Of a DNA stretch of 64,000 nt, positions 46,640-58,799 are shown one piece after another. Below the pieces are notes generated by a model. It was not told the DNA's origin. It saw only the letters and a program-made list of their open reading frames with translations, and did no database searches. This DNA is from Gigaspora rosea (lineage: Eukaryota; Glomeromycota; Glomeromycetes; Diversisporales; Gigasporaceae). Location: contig QKWP01001688.1 of the NCBI GenBank assembly GCA_003550325.1, positions 23,733 to 87,732 on the forward strand, read 5' to 3'. Positions within the stretch are counted from its first letter, which is position 1; each line of letters starts with the position of its first letter. Position numbers and translations under genes: made by a program.

Positions 46640-47290
46640 ATAATATTTATCGAGGTTATGCATTTAAATAAGCTATTCAAGTTATGAATATTATTATTTA
46701 ATTTTATATATTTTACAACACTTAGTGAATATAAAAATATATTTTTATAATCTAGGTCTGAAATAAGTTATTCGAATTATGTTATTTAATATTTAATTTC
46801 ATTTACTTATAGAACTTAGTTATATAAAAAACATTTATTAATCAAGATCTCAAATAAGTTATTCGCAAACATTTATTGTAATAATCCATAAATATAATGA
46901 ATGTTTATTAATCTAAGTATTGAAAAAAAGTTTTATAACTGTTTAATTTACCATATTTGCATTTTTTTTGAGTCCTGTATTATATTACAGTAGTCACTTC
47001 AACTTCTTTATATTTTATATAACTTAATTAATTATTCATCATATTTCTCATTTGTAGATAAATTCCATAAAATATGACAAATATAAGGTGGCTATTTATA
47101 TTGTATTCGCGACTCATGTGACCCAAAAAATTACAAAAATTGTTAATCTATATAAATAATCTAAGTATTTAAAATAATCTATCTATTCATGAATATTGCT
47201 TTTAATTTTAATCAGTAAGTATTCATTAACCTAAACATTTAAAATAAGCTATTTATAAGATATACTATTTTATTTGCATCCAGTTAAAAA
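46640..47290 (+). repeat. Decayed copy of the kinase 2 splice-like array
   Basis: AAATAAGCTATTCAAGTTAT + TATTATTTAATTTTATATAT + CACTTAG-TGAATATAAAAA repeats at about 100 bp with strong decay. The word AATAAGCTATTCAAGTT is shared with 31905-32560. Splice-like modules are mostly lost. It lies inside the pogo-like element at 45517. Confidence 0.55.
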
Positions 47291-47574
47291 TTATTTGCAT
47301 TTACATAAATTTATATGACTAAATACCTTGGTTAATTATATACAACACACATGTTCGATTTAAATTACCAAGTATACTATAAACATATCTATATGTATAT
47401 TTATATTTTGTTTATTGACTATACATTTTTAATTTTTAATCAAATTTTTGTAATTACCATTTATAATTTTTAATATAACTGTGATTATATAGAGGTTTAG
47501 ATTTATAGTCACATCTTTCTATAATCACCATATTAGAGTGCAACCAACTTGGTAACTATAGGGAGGGATGACTG

Positions 47575-49655
47575 TATTTACACTCAGTTATTGTAAAATA
47601 AAAGAAATAAGTACAAATTCAATTTGAATTTTTCTTGTCTGGTATATTAAATTTATTATCAAACCTCAGCTAGTTGAAAGGGCCGTGTTCCTCCAGAGTA
47701 CATCGTACATGAAAAACTGAGATTCTCATAGTTTGTTCATATGGGCTAAATCTTGATGCTACTAAAAAAGAATATGAAGAAACATTATTGCCTTTAAACT
47801 AGTGGCCTCCACTTGCAAAATATGCTTCAAAAATAGTATTAGTAGATAGAAATTAGGTTTGATCAAATCAGAACATTATTATTTTTTATATCACATATCA
47901 TCAATATCATATTATTTTCAATAATTTTTCAATTAGATATTTAATTGTTCAGGACCTCATGGAATCACAAATTTATAGTTTTCTATCTCATGAATCCTTC
48001 AATAGAATATTAAAAAAATATGTCAACCAAAAAAAATTAATCGAAGCTTAATGGATATTAATCACTATAATAAATATCTAAATGTATTAAAAATTTGAGT
48101 CTCAAGTACAATTCAAAGCAAAAAATACTGGATTACTAATACTTTTAAAATACTTTATATTAGTACGATAGAAGAGCTTTATTTACTTAAACAGGATGAA
48201 AATAATTTGAAAATACAAGTTTGCCTAATAGAAAATTTTTATGAAGTGTGCATCAGGCAACAAAATGTGGAGGCCAAAAAAAACTTAGAAAAAAGTATCT
48301 ATTTTTATTTAATTAGAATTTAAATAATTTATATAAAAATTGTATTTATATATATATATATATATATTTTTTAAGGTAAGGCCTTGCTTATATCTTTATT
48401 AGGTAATTTATATAAGTAATTACATATAATATATAAAAGATTTAAATTGTACAATGACAAATACATATAATTATTTGCAAGAATAGAAGCCCAGACTAAT
48501 TTATTTGCGACCTAAACCTACTTGAGTGGTCATGACTCACCTAGATTTGGATAGTTAAAATATTGTTTGTAGGTATACTATATTTGATCCACATTATGGA
48601 CCAAATGCTGATTTTTCAAAGGGCTTGGCCTATCGGTGGCAATTGCTAGAGTTAGGGTGTAATTGGTCAGGAAGGCCGCAAAGGCAGCTGAATGTATAAG
48701 CTTTATGCTGGTGTGACTTTCTGTGAGAATTTATATATTTTTTAAGATTCGGTAGTTGAGAATGCAATTCATGAAGGTAGAATCATCAAGCTGCTATTTT
48801 AAATGTTAAAAAATCATAAAATTATTAAAAATACAATTGAAATAAAATATAGAGCCAAATGAAATTGGGTATATGAATCTGGTGAATTTGTGAAAATACA
48901 TGTTTCTAATTGATAAACAAAAATTATTCAAAAAAAACCTAATTGAAATTCTTATAAAGTTGTTTGCAAGTTTGGAATGCTCACATTTAATTATCCTGCC
49001 CTTGATATCATTGATTAAATAAAATATAAAAAAAAATGATGAAAAATAAGTGTATTAATATAGTTTTTATTATAAGTGAATTTCTATTTCTTCAAATTTT
49101 TAAGCTGACATTTTACAATATGCTAATCAATGTACAATCAAAAAATAAAGTTCTATTAAATAAACACTTTTATTAAAACAAGCAAGTATTAAATAAAATT
49201 GTACACCTGTAGCCAAATCTTTTTCACGCTCAAGACAGATTAATCAAGAATTTAATAAAAGTTTGGATAACTTATCAGAGTATGAATTTATTTTGTTGTT
49301 ATCGATCTTAAATTTAATTTTTTGCTTATTAATGTTAATAGAGTTTTTTTAGTGATCCAAATCTTAATTCTTTCATACAAAAAATTAAATCAAAAAAACT
49401 TTCACGAAACAAAAACATGCACTTGCTAAAAAATAATTCAAAATATTAATAAGGTATAGTTTTTTGTGGCTCATACAAAAGTAAAAAAAAGCTAATAGTG
49501 TGGAAATTTCTTTTTTTAAAAAAAAAAGAATTTGCTTTAATTATTTGTTTCAGAATTTGAACCAATATTTTCATTAACATTCATATAGATAAAACTTTTT
49601 TCACATAACCTCTAGTAAAATGAACACAAATAGGTTAATAAATTCAGAATTTGAT
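47575..49655. other. AT-rich sequence with possible Tc1-type relic
   Basis: No gene is recognised. Near 48650-48690 the plus strand reads NWSGRPQRQLN, which resembles the SGRPRKL linker of Tc1/mariner DNA-binding domains. Nothing around it is open, so at best it is a short relic. Confidence 0.25.
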
Positions 49656-49659
49656 AGCT

Positions 49660-49930
49660 TTAATTATTTAGAAATAATATTTAGTTTTTGCGAATACCAA
49701 CGTGTATTCAATTTTTATACAAATCTATTAGGTGGCAGAAATAGAAAGTAACAACAACCTGTCTTGAATCAGTGGTCAATTAATACAAACTGAAGATTCT
49801 TTGGTATAGTATCATTAACATTTTTATTTTATATATTTATATGATTATTATACAAATAATTATGCAACATTTTTATTAGCTATATGTTTATAATAAGTTG
49901 GCCCTTCCGTAATTTTACTAACCCTAGGTA
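49660..49930. repeat. Dispersed repeat copy B (empty site)
   Basis: It matches 27565-28160 without the MITE found there. See those entries. Confidence 0.65.
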
Positions 49931-50119
49931 CTGTTACACTCAAACTACCTCTAAAACAGTTTAGTAAAACTGGGGCTTAAAACAATTAAAAGCCTCACAT
50001 GATTAATAAATAAACATAATTGCATATAGAGCTTTTATGTAATTTGCTTTTATGAAAGAGACAGAATGGCTATAGGTATATGGAAATACTGATAGTCATA
50101 TCAGTTTATAATAAACTAT

Positions 50120-50560
50120 AACTAACTGTAGGAAACGTGAAGACTATCACATTATCACGTGATCAATATCATTAATCACTAATGATTACAATTGATCAAA
50201 ATCAGTTATACAAGTGTATGAAGACACAAGTATCAGTTTGTTTAATAATGAAGACAATATTCTTTATTAGAATAAATGAGTTATTTATTAGACAACTATT
50301 TTAGTAGATAACTATCTATTAGTCTAGTAGACAACTAATTTGACTCAAGGCGAGATTCAACGTATTTATACATTTTTACTATATAGTTTGTGATCAATAT
50401 GATCTGTTAGATCTCGATGATATACTAGATCTATGTGATCTATAATATCACTAATATCAGTTTGATCCATGTGATCTAGAGGATCATTGTGATCACTGTG
50501 ATCAATGTGATCTACATGATTTCTTGGCTTTCATGTTCACATGTTCTAATATCCTGTGAT
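50120..50560. repeat. GTGATC-rich word array
   Basis: ATGTGATC, GTGATCA and AGATCT words recur across 50145-50215 and 50390-50520. An LTR or hAT end was considered, but no paired terminus or duplication was found. Confidence 0.35.
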
Positions 50561-50612
50561 ATACCTGTCCAATAATATTATATAACGAATTCTAGGGCTA
50601 ATAGTACTATGC

Positions 50613-50880
50613 AAGTGCATAGCTACGCATATTCTAAATATTAGTTAAAATTTTAGCTTAATTGGATTAGTAGTTGTTGAGAAATAAATTTTTAAAGTTT
50701 AATGCTCAATTTACTATATAGTACAAAGGTTGCACAAAATTATATAGTAATTTTTGTACAACTTTTGTACTATATAGCAAATTGAGCATTAAACTTTAAA
50801 AATTTATTTCTCAACAACTACTGATCCAATTAAACTAAAATTTTAACTATATATTTGGCATAATGCATGGTTATGCACTT
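50613..50880. repeat. 268-bp hairpin MITE with AAGTGCATA ends
   Basis: AAGTGCATAGCTACGCATAT at the left is mirrored as TGCATGGTTATGCACTT. Long arms with AATGCTCAATTTACTATATA / TATATAGCAAATTGAGCATT pair almost perfectly around a short loop near 50745. Confidence 0.8.
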
Positions 50881-51389
50881 ATATATAGCTTGCAAAATGC
50901 CTAAAATCTAAACTTTTTTAAAAAAATCTATTTTTTTTTTAATTTAATTGAATTTTTTTAAAAATTTATTGCTCAACAAAATATTTATAAAATAACAACA
51001 AAAAAATATTTCAAAAGATAGCCCAGAACCTACTTTATTTGGCATAAAAATTATAAATAATTGTTAAAAATTGAAGAACTTTTCTATATAGACAAAATTA
51101 ATTTTAAAGCCTGAGGTACAAATCTTTTTGCACTAGGCCATACTATATATGTTCAAAAATAAGCTATTACCTTAAATAAGCTACATTTCTGATTTTTTTT
51201 TAAAATCTTAAAAAATTCGTTAGCAATTGATATATATAAATATCTAAATTTTACTAAATAAACCTCAAAATGCCCATTAAGTAAAGTTGTTCAGAACACC
51301 AAAATATACTAATATTAAAAATTTGATGTTATTTGGACAAGTTTTTATTAGTACTTTCTTTAATATTTTCAAAAAACTCAAAATTATAT

Positions 51390-53290
51390 AGCATGAGGTC
51401 CTTGCACTGCTATTGCAGTTACAGAGCCTAATCACAACCTGAGATTCTTGTACTGCTATTGCAGGACCCCGAAATATACATAGATAGGTCAGGTATGAGT
51501 TTGCTTATTTTTGAGGTTTTTTATGCAAATCTTTTCTATTTATAGTAATTTTTGCTTATTTTTGGGGACGTCTAAAGCGGGGGCAACTCATATTTAATAA
51601 TTTTTTCAATTAACTTTAGGGATTGGGTCATCCCACATTAGGATTATATTAGGTTTTAGGTAAATATATATAAGCAAAATTGCCTTCCTGACATTTTTGA
51701 TTAACATATCAAGGTAGGTTATGACTGCCGTTTTTCGTGTTTTCAGGTTTTTTGCTTTTATTTCTTGTTTTGCTTTACCAGTGATCATCAAAATTCTATA
51801 ATTTGATTGGCTGTTAATCACATGATTTGTCTCCATTTTAGACATCTCCTTATTTTGAAGTTTTTCTGCAGATCTTTCCTTTTTTAGTAACCCTATAATT
51901 AACCTGACCTATCTGTATATATTTCGGGGTCCTGCTATTGCATCCACGGAGCCTAATTACAGCATGAGGTCCTTACAGCTATGGAGCCCAATCACAACAA
52001 GAGGTTCTTGTACTACTATTGTAGCTATAGAGCCTAATCAAAAAATAAGGTCCTTGCACTACTATTGCAGCCATTGAGCCTAATCACATGAGGTTTTTGT
52101 ACTACTATTGTACTATTGCTGCCATAGAGTCTAATTATCAAATTGAAGTCCTTACACTGCTATTGCAGCTATAGAGCCTAATTACAACATGAGGTCCTTG
52201 TACTACTATTGCAGCTGCAGTATCTAATCATTAAATATAAGATTCTTGTGCTATCTCTTTAGATGCAGAGCCTAATTTACAACATAAGGTTCTTGCAATA
52301 CTATTGCTACCATGGAGCATAATTGTAATATAAGATTAACCTACTACTAATTACCAAACACAAAACTCTTTGCACTGCTATCACAGCTACAAAGCCTAAT
52401 CAAAATTATGAGCGTTTTGTCTAACAACCAATTGCACTGCTATTGCCTGATCACCAATTTAAGGTTCTTTGCACTGTTATTGCAGCTATGAAGCCTAATT
52501 ACATGTAAGATCTTTGCACTGCTTTTGCAGCTGCATTAACTAGTTATCAACGTGAAGGTCTTAACTAATTATCAGCAAAATGCTATTGACCTAATTATCA
52601 ACATGAGTCCCTTGTACTGTAAATACAATATGAAATTTTTGCAATACTATTACAGATACAAAGCTTAATCATCAAAATGAGTTCCTTGTACTGTTATTGT
52701 AGCCATGGTGCCTAATTAAGTTATAAAGCACTTGTACTACTAATTACAAATATGAGGCCCTTGCAATGCTGTTTTAGCCACAAACCTAATTAAGCATTAT
52801 AGAAATAATCAAATGATAGGTCTTTGCACTGCTATCACTTAACCTCAAATGAGGTTATTGTATTATTACTGTAGCCAAGAACCTGATTGCTACATAGAGT
52901 CCTTGCACTGCTATTGCAGCTACAGAACCTAATATTTATGCATTAGATCCTTGTACTGTTATTATAGCTGCAGTGCCTAATTAACTTATAAGGTTCTTGT
53001 TTAATAACCATCCTTGCATTGCTATTATAGCTGCAAAACCTAATCATTAAATATAAGTCTTGCATTATTATTGTAACTACAGAGTTGAATCTTTATCATG
53101 GAATTCTTGCACAGACATGAGCCTTGTACTACTATTGTAACTGCAGAGCCTAACACCTACATGAGGTCTAGCACTGTTATTACAGCTATGAAACATAAGG
53201 TTGTTCTGCTGCTATCATCAAACATAAGTCTTGTACTACTATTATAGCTGTGATGCCCAATTACCAGCATGAATAAGTTATCAAACAAAG
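51390..53290 (+). repeat. Decayed satellite 1 (~35-60 bp units, often ~47)
   Basis: Dozens of imperfect units follow the pattern CCTAATCACAACATGAGGTC + CTTGCACTGCTATTGCAGCT + ACAGAG. The array is nearly 1.9 kb including a MITE (51463-51933). There is no reading frame. Diversity between units suggests an old array. Confidence 0.85.
51463..51933. mobile_element. 471-bp hAT-type MITE (AGGACCCCG family) in satellite 1
   Basis: AGGACCCCGAAATATACATA and the inverse TATATTTCGGGGTCCT are flanked by GCTATTGC (51455-51462, 51934-51941). The core (about 51580-51840) contains the dispersed repeat also seen near 6300-6500 (AAATTGCCTTCCTGACATTT), so this copy has itself taken an insertion relative to 39093-39262. 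Confidence 0.8.
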
Positions 53291-53689
53291 AGTGGGTAGG
53301 GTGGATGATAGAGCCAGCCTTCTCTACAAGGTAAAAAGAAAGATAACCTTCTCTACTAACTAATGGCTCTTAAAATATCCTTGAAACATCCTTACCTATA
53401 ACAGTAACTCATATTTTTACAATCATATATCATCAAAATATTGATCAGAAAATACTTGCATTAAACAAAATACAACAAGAACTATACAATCAAAATAACA
53501 AATTGAACATGTGATCTGGTCAAGTCATCTGATTTCGCAATAATAATTGCCCTGTCATTTCATTGATAGCTTTTTATATTGTTTATGCTTCAGATTTTAT
53601 GAACTTCTAAAGCTTAAATGTGCGCTTAAAAATCTTTTAAAAGTGTTTTACTCTATTAATGCAAACCAAAAATGCAATCTAACTCAATA

Positions 53690-55060
53690 TTAACCACATA
53701 CTGTAATAACAGCTAGCAAGTTTTGTAATTAAACTTTTGCTGTAAATTATAATAGAAATTATGATAATTCTATTATTGATTCAACCACTATTGGACTGTA
53801 TTAGTGTGTAAGTTTTATATCAGAATTTTATAGTAGAAATTATAAAAATTCTAACTAACTCAATCTTAATTACATATTTTAGTAATAAAACAACAAATAC
53901 ATTTCGTAATAGAGTTTTTTTAAAGTAACTCATAATTGAAATCATATTAACTCAACTATGTGTGTCCATATTGATAAGTTCTATGATTGAATTTTTTACA
54001 GCAACTCTTGGCAGAAATACATTAATTCAAATACAGCTAACTCAAGTTAACCACATACTTTAATCACTATAATAGCAAGTAAGTTCTGCAACTAAATTTT
54101 TTATATAGAGATTATTATAATAACTTCTTAATTAATTGAATGTAATGCATTTGCGAGTAAATTGTAACTGATTCTTTACTGTAAATTGGTAGAATCTGTG
54201 AAAATTTAACTATAACTAATTTAACTATGCTGTGGTTATTGGAAGAGTAAGTAAATTTTGTAACAGAATTTTTTACAGTAGAAATCATGATAATTCCACT
54301 ACTAAATTTTTACTGCATGTGTTTATCAAATTAGAAGGTAAGCTTTATTAACAGAATTTTTACAGTAGCATATAGTAGAAAATCATATACCCTCAACTAC
54401 TGTATGTAACTCATTAGTGAATAAGTTTTGTAACAGAATTCTTTATAGCAGATAGTAAAGCATTATAATTTTAATGCAACCAACTCAACCTTAAACAAAT
54501 ACTGGTATACTGGAATAATGAGTAACAATATTTATATAAAATCATGAAAATCCCAATATTTAACTTCTACATTAGCAAATAAATTTTGTAAATAAATTCT
54601 TTACAGTAAACTATAATAGAAATTATAATAATTTTAATGCAACTAACTTAATCTTAATCACATTTGACTAGTAAGTAAGTTCTGCAACAGAATTGTTTAC
54701 AGAAACTTACCATATTTTCGTGTAATAACACATATCTGTGCGTTATTTCGAGCACCTGTGCATTATTTTGGGATGCACATGTGTGATATTTCAGATCAAT
54801 ATTACCAATCTTTAATAGACATGTGCAATATACTTATATTTATCATGAAACTCTTAAGGGAGGTGGTGCATTATTTCGGGACATGTGCGTTATTTCGAGT
54901 CAAATGGGTGATTTTTAACGAAGAGACATTTTCAAAATAACGCACATGTGTGCTATTACACAAAAATACGGTATGATAAATTATGAAAATCCCAATACTA
55001 ATACAACATTAACCACTAGTGTAAACAGCATTAGTAAATTTAATACCAGGATTCTTTGCC
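53690..55060 (+). repeat. Decayed satellite 2 (~105-115 bp units)
   Basis: Imperfect units repeat AACTCAATCTTAATCACATA, TAGTAAGTAAGTTCTGCAAC, AGAATTTTTTACAGTAGAAA and TTATGATAATTCTAATGCAA. They are unrelated to satellite 1, which ends 400 bp away. A mariner-type MITE (54710-54971) is inserted. Non-coding. Confidence 0.8.
54710..54971. mobile_element. 262-bp mariner-type MITE with TA target duplication
   Basis: CCATATTTTCGTGTAATAAC and the inverse GCTATTACACAAAAATACGG are flanked by TA. Inner words GTGCGTTATTTCGAG repeat several times. The small frames here (54758-54940) are not genes. Confidence 0.8.
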
Positions 55061-55265
55061 TTATTTATTCTTTGTTTGTCTTATTCCTTTTTTCAATTAA
55101 TTTAATTATTAGCATTATAATCTATCTTATTATCCATTTTTAAAAAAATAAACAAACCACAAATCTTAATAACCTGTACCCATTGACCATATTTACAACT
55201 GATCATTTATAAAATAATTCATTATTTTACATTTATTTTAGCATATTATTAAAGATAAAGCCTTC

Positions 55266-55440
55266 CCTATAAGAAAAATGTACCGTATAGGCACAGGACA
55301 TTTTGGCACAGGTCAAGGTCCAGATTTGTACGGGTATGGCCCGAGTTGGTTCAGATTCAGTGGACCGTGTGGGACCGTGTGCCCATTCCAATTGGACCGT
55401 AAATGGGGGTCGTCTAAAGCCATGTACTCACGTGATATAT
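55266..55440. repeat. Single end of a CCCTATAAGAAAAA-type element
   Basis: CCCTATAAGAAAAATGTACC followed by GGACCGTGTGGG-type words matches the ends of 22692-23344. No partner end was found, so it is a fragment. The frames crossing it (55303-55545) have no recognisable domain. Confidence 0.45.
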
Positions 55441-55732
55441 TCGTGTAAATCAACCAAATGGAGTCGCGAAATTTTGTTTACATGGATCAGCCCGAAGAAG
55501 TTAACAATCAAAAAAAAACGCAAGAACATAAAAACGGCATTCTAAACCTATCTTGGGCCATTAATAAAAAATGTCAGGAAGGTAATCCTGTTATATTTTT
55601 CAATCAGTACATATCACTATTTTCAAAAAAATTCTCAAAATCTAATATTTAAACTTTACATTAGCTATTTTAACTTAAAAAATAAATTTATTGAAATATA
55701 CGGAAACCTGTCAGATTTAACATTCTATAAAT

Positions 55733-57299
55733 TTATAGACTACTATAATTGTGATCATTCCTTAAAATATCAAATATTTGAAATATTTCATATTCGTCCA
55801 CTGAAAATTGACTAGTAGACTTAACATATTTTGATGCATCTCTTATCCGTTTTTCGTAAGAATTTTGGCGACTCCAACAGTTTCCAGCTTCATTAAAAGT
55901 CCGATACATAGCGAGATCAAAATTTTGACCAAAATACGGACCATAAGGATTACAAAAAATCGCATATTTTGGATTTTTTACACAACTTAAAATAGAATTT
56001 TGAATAGTCGCGGTTTTCAGTGAGAAAATAAAGCTATCATTACAATATTTATATTCAACACCTCCAGTTGTTGGTTTAACCCAATCAATAGGATTATATC
56101 CACCAAGGATTTCATCCGAACCTTTGATCTTCATAACTATAATAAGATGCCTTTGCTTATCACATAACTTCCAAAATGAATCGGCAGTAAAACCATCTCT
56201 AGTCCCACGAAGAATTAATTTAAACTCGTATGGATTATTTGTTATAGAATATATATTTTTTTTCCTATCAATCCATGAAGCAATTTCTGTAGCATGTGCT
56301 TCACTAATAATCAATGAAAATGACTCAGTTATTCTAGTCGGTAATTTCGGTTTTTTAACTGTACGAGGTGGAAGAATTATTGATCCTATTTGTCGACTTG
56401 GTGACATAAACTTTACTAATATGTCATCCCAAAGATCATTTTCCAAGATTTGCTGGTATGGTCGTACATTAACGATAATATCCTCAGCAGACATTTGAAA
56501 ATAACGGATATGAGGAAACAAATTTTTAAAGCATTCTTAAAGGTGAGAAAATTTTCATTAGTCCAATCTTCAAGATCTAAAGGGAGATCTGAATGTTGAG
56601 CAATTCCCCATTCAATAACATGTTTCCAAATTTTTACTTCACTCATCTGTAAGTCATCACGCTTAATAATAGAGGCTAATGCATTTTCTTTGATAGAAGT
56701 AAAATCTTCAGAACCAAAAAATTTATCAGGGTATTTTACAATATTATCATTGCATCATTTTTGAAATACGTGAAGTTTAGCATTTTGAAAACTTTTTTGG
56801 TAAACGCAGGAAAAATGTAATCGAAGCCAAGATGGTTTTGATTCAATTAAATAAGTTTCAAGATTCTTTGCTAATTCATCAAGGAGAAACTCATGAGCAA
56901 CAAAAGTAAGCTCAAAAATAAATGATGTTTCAAAATCTTCTAGTAAACAAACTCCTCCATAGATATACCTTTATTAAATTATTAACATTTTAATTTAGTT
57001 AACCTTTGAATACATAAATTTATAAAATTAAACTATTTAAATACTTACTTAAGTATAACTTCAAAATGCTCAGTCAAAATATTTTTCAAGTTAATTGTTT
57101 TGGTATCATTGTTATCTTTAATAACGTTCGCCAATTTATCATGGAAATACAAAGACCTATATCTTAATATTGCTGAATGTGCTTGGAAACTTTTAATGTA
57201 TGGGGAATCACCAACATTTATAATTACATTAAAGTCTTCATCGTCGTTAAGAAGCTCAAGATAATTACTTGAAAGTTTTTCAAGGTGTTTTAGTTTCAT
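55733..57299 (-). pseudogene. BTB-BACK-TLDc protein gene, copy 1 (nearly whole)
   Basis: Exon 1 is 57299-57049 and starts MKLKHLEKLSSNYLELL, with BTB residues DFNVIINVGDSPYIKSFQAH. An 80-nt GT-AG intron follows, then a second exon from 56968: YIYGGVCLLEDFE and a BACK region (SEVKIWKHVIEWGIAQ), then a TLDc domain (SFSLIISEAHATEIASWID, FKLILRGTRDGFTADSFWKL, DEILGGYNPIDW). Such proteins are likely ubiquitin-ligase adaptors or oxidation-response proteins; the family is expanded in these fungi. Breaks: TGA where copy 2 has TGG (FQK-stop, near 56755) and a one-base shift near 56527 before PHIRYFQMSAED. The usual C-terminus after EIFQI is lost by a short deletion and replaced with FDILRNDHNYSSL. It could be functional only if these are assembly errors. 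Confidence 0.8.
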
Positions 57300-58347
57300 T
57301 TAATATAAATTGAAAAGTTTTTGTAAAGGAATTTTTCCTCAGCCGTTTTAAAATTCCAAGGTAATATAATGCTACAAAGCACAGAGATATTAATATAACG
57401 GTCCATGATAAATTTTTGGTAGTATGTAAAAATTGTGTCATAATCGAACATTCCATGATCACATTTATTGTAATAATTTATCATATGTTATTGCATTTTA
57501 CAATTAATATCTAAATCGGGTGTAGAGTGGGAATGTAAAATATAAAAATTATCTGCTGAAAATTCTTGCAAATAAATAACCGTTCTAATAGTTAAAATAT
57601 ACATTAATATAATATCCAAGGCTTATAGCAACGATTTTCATAAGCCCCTCCCCCGAGCCATACAGCGATTACAATACGACAAAAATAACAGGGGTGACAG
57701 TCCCAAATATGGAAAAAACTTACGTACGTACGGAAGAATTGAAGCAACTTTTGTCTCGAATCATCTCGAGACCAAACATGTGACATACCGATCATGCTTG
57801 GCCTAACGACGATGTTTGGTAAGTATGACGTATGAAATGAGATAATAGGAAAGTCTAAACAATTAGTTGAGTAAATATGAGGTAATTAATGAACAGGTAT
57901 ATTAGTAATCGATGACGTTGTGCAGAGGAAATAATCCTGTTTCTTCGACCCTCCCCACCCAAGAAGTTTTCCGAAATGGCCTTTCAATTAATGGGTGGCT
58001 GTAATTTATACTATGATCCTTAGCCAGTCAAAAATCGAGAATCTACCGTGACGCAACAGCTAGGAATTTCTTGCAATAACTCTGTAATTTGTGAACTCAT
58101 GAGAATGAAGCAATATTGTGATTTATCAGCCAGGAAATTAAAAATTTAGCATCGACTAGCCGGTCAGCTAAACCGTTCTATTCGACTATTATCTGCAATT
58201 GGTTGACTATCAGCTATAACCGAACCGAAACAATCCCTATACATGTCATCACTATTTGTACTATAGAGAAATAAACAGTAATTTACTAAGCCAGAAACAG
58301 CAGACACTTCAGAAACTGGCTACGAAGATATTATATGCTTTGGCGCT
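57300..58347. other. Spacer of the BTB-TLDc tandem unit
   Basis: No gene. Parts are homologous to 61800-62940: a GATTACAATACGACAAA-like block near 57668 and 61984, and CTGGCTACGAAGATATTATA near 58316 and 62912. This supports duplication of the whole unit including its spacer. A short A/T-free stretch at 57645-57700 is GC-richer but not coding. Confidence 0.45.
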
Positions 58348-58659
58348 AAGGTCCGGAATAAAAAGCCCGTGATATTTTTGAATTTTTGATGGGCATGAAC
58401 ATAGTGTTACACAAATGATGCATAAACCGTAATCAGTATATGTAACTAGTATAATAAATACACTATCAACAAATGGGTTTTATTTGTACCTCACACGTGT
58501 CTGATGCCAGTGGCAAGCCTTCAAAGTCAAGCGGGTCGGGCCAAAAGGACAGACCAATAGGCCCGACCAGCTTGACTTTGAAGGCTTGCCACTGGCATCA
58601 GACACGTGTGAGGTACAAATAAAACCCATTTGCTGATAGTGTATTTATTATACTAGTTA
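58348..58659. mobile_element. 312-bp insertion with hairpin, target duplication TTTGGCGCT
   Basis: TTTGGCGCT occurs on both sides (58339-58347, 58660-58668). The related spacer at 62930 has the continuous empty version (CTTTGGCTTACTGCAAAGAC). The right two-thirds is a near-perfect hairpin: TGCCAGTGGCAAGCCTTCAA is mirrored by TTGAAGGCTTGCCACTGGCA around GGGTCGGGCC..GGCCCGACC. The GC-rich arms are exceptional for this region. Confidence 0.75.
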
Positions 58660-58799
58660 TTTGGCGCTACTACAAAGACATCAAATTTTTTTATTAAAGT
58701 TAGCAGTATTTTATCAAAAATGATAATCTCAAAGTATTTACGAATGTAAAAAAAGAAAAACTAAATAAGAGTATTCAATAACTCTAAATTTTACATTAT

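Larger units (their letters stand above)
45517..47574. mobile_element. pogo-like non-autonomous element, 2058 bp, TA target duplication
   Basis: CAGTTAGACCTCCCTATAGT and the inverse ACTATAGGGAGGGATGACTG form the ends, with TA at 45515-45516 and 47575-47576. It has no transposase. It contains a nested element (about 45558-46180), an AAATGACT word array (46372-46505) and a decayed splice-like array (46640-47290). Confidence 0.8.

Noticed and set aside
50120-50560. Possible solo LTR in the GTGATC-rich stretch
   Set aside because: No paired terminus, no target duplication and no internal landmarks could be fixed.
51390-53290. Regular short repeats that might suggest a CRISPR array
   Set aside because: Units vary in length and sequence throughout, have no constant repeat with unique spacers, and the genome is eukaryotic. 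It is a decayed satellite.
55303-55652. Two overlapping small plus-strand frames after satellite 2
   Set aside because: The first crosses the end of a CCCTATAA-type element. The second (MESRNFVYMDQPEEV) has no recognisable domain, no introns and no conserved neighbour. Left unassigned.
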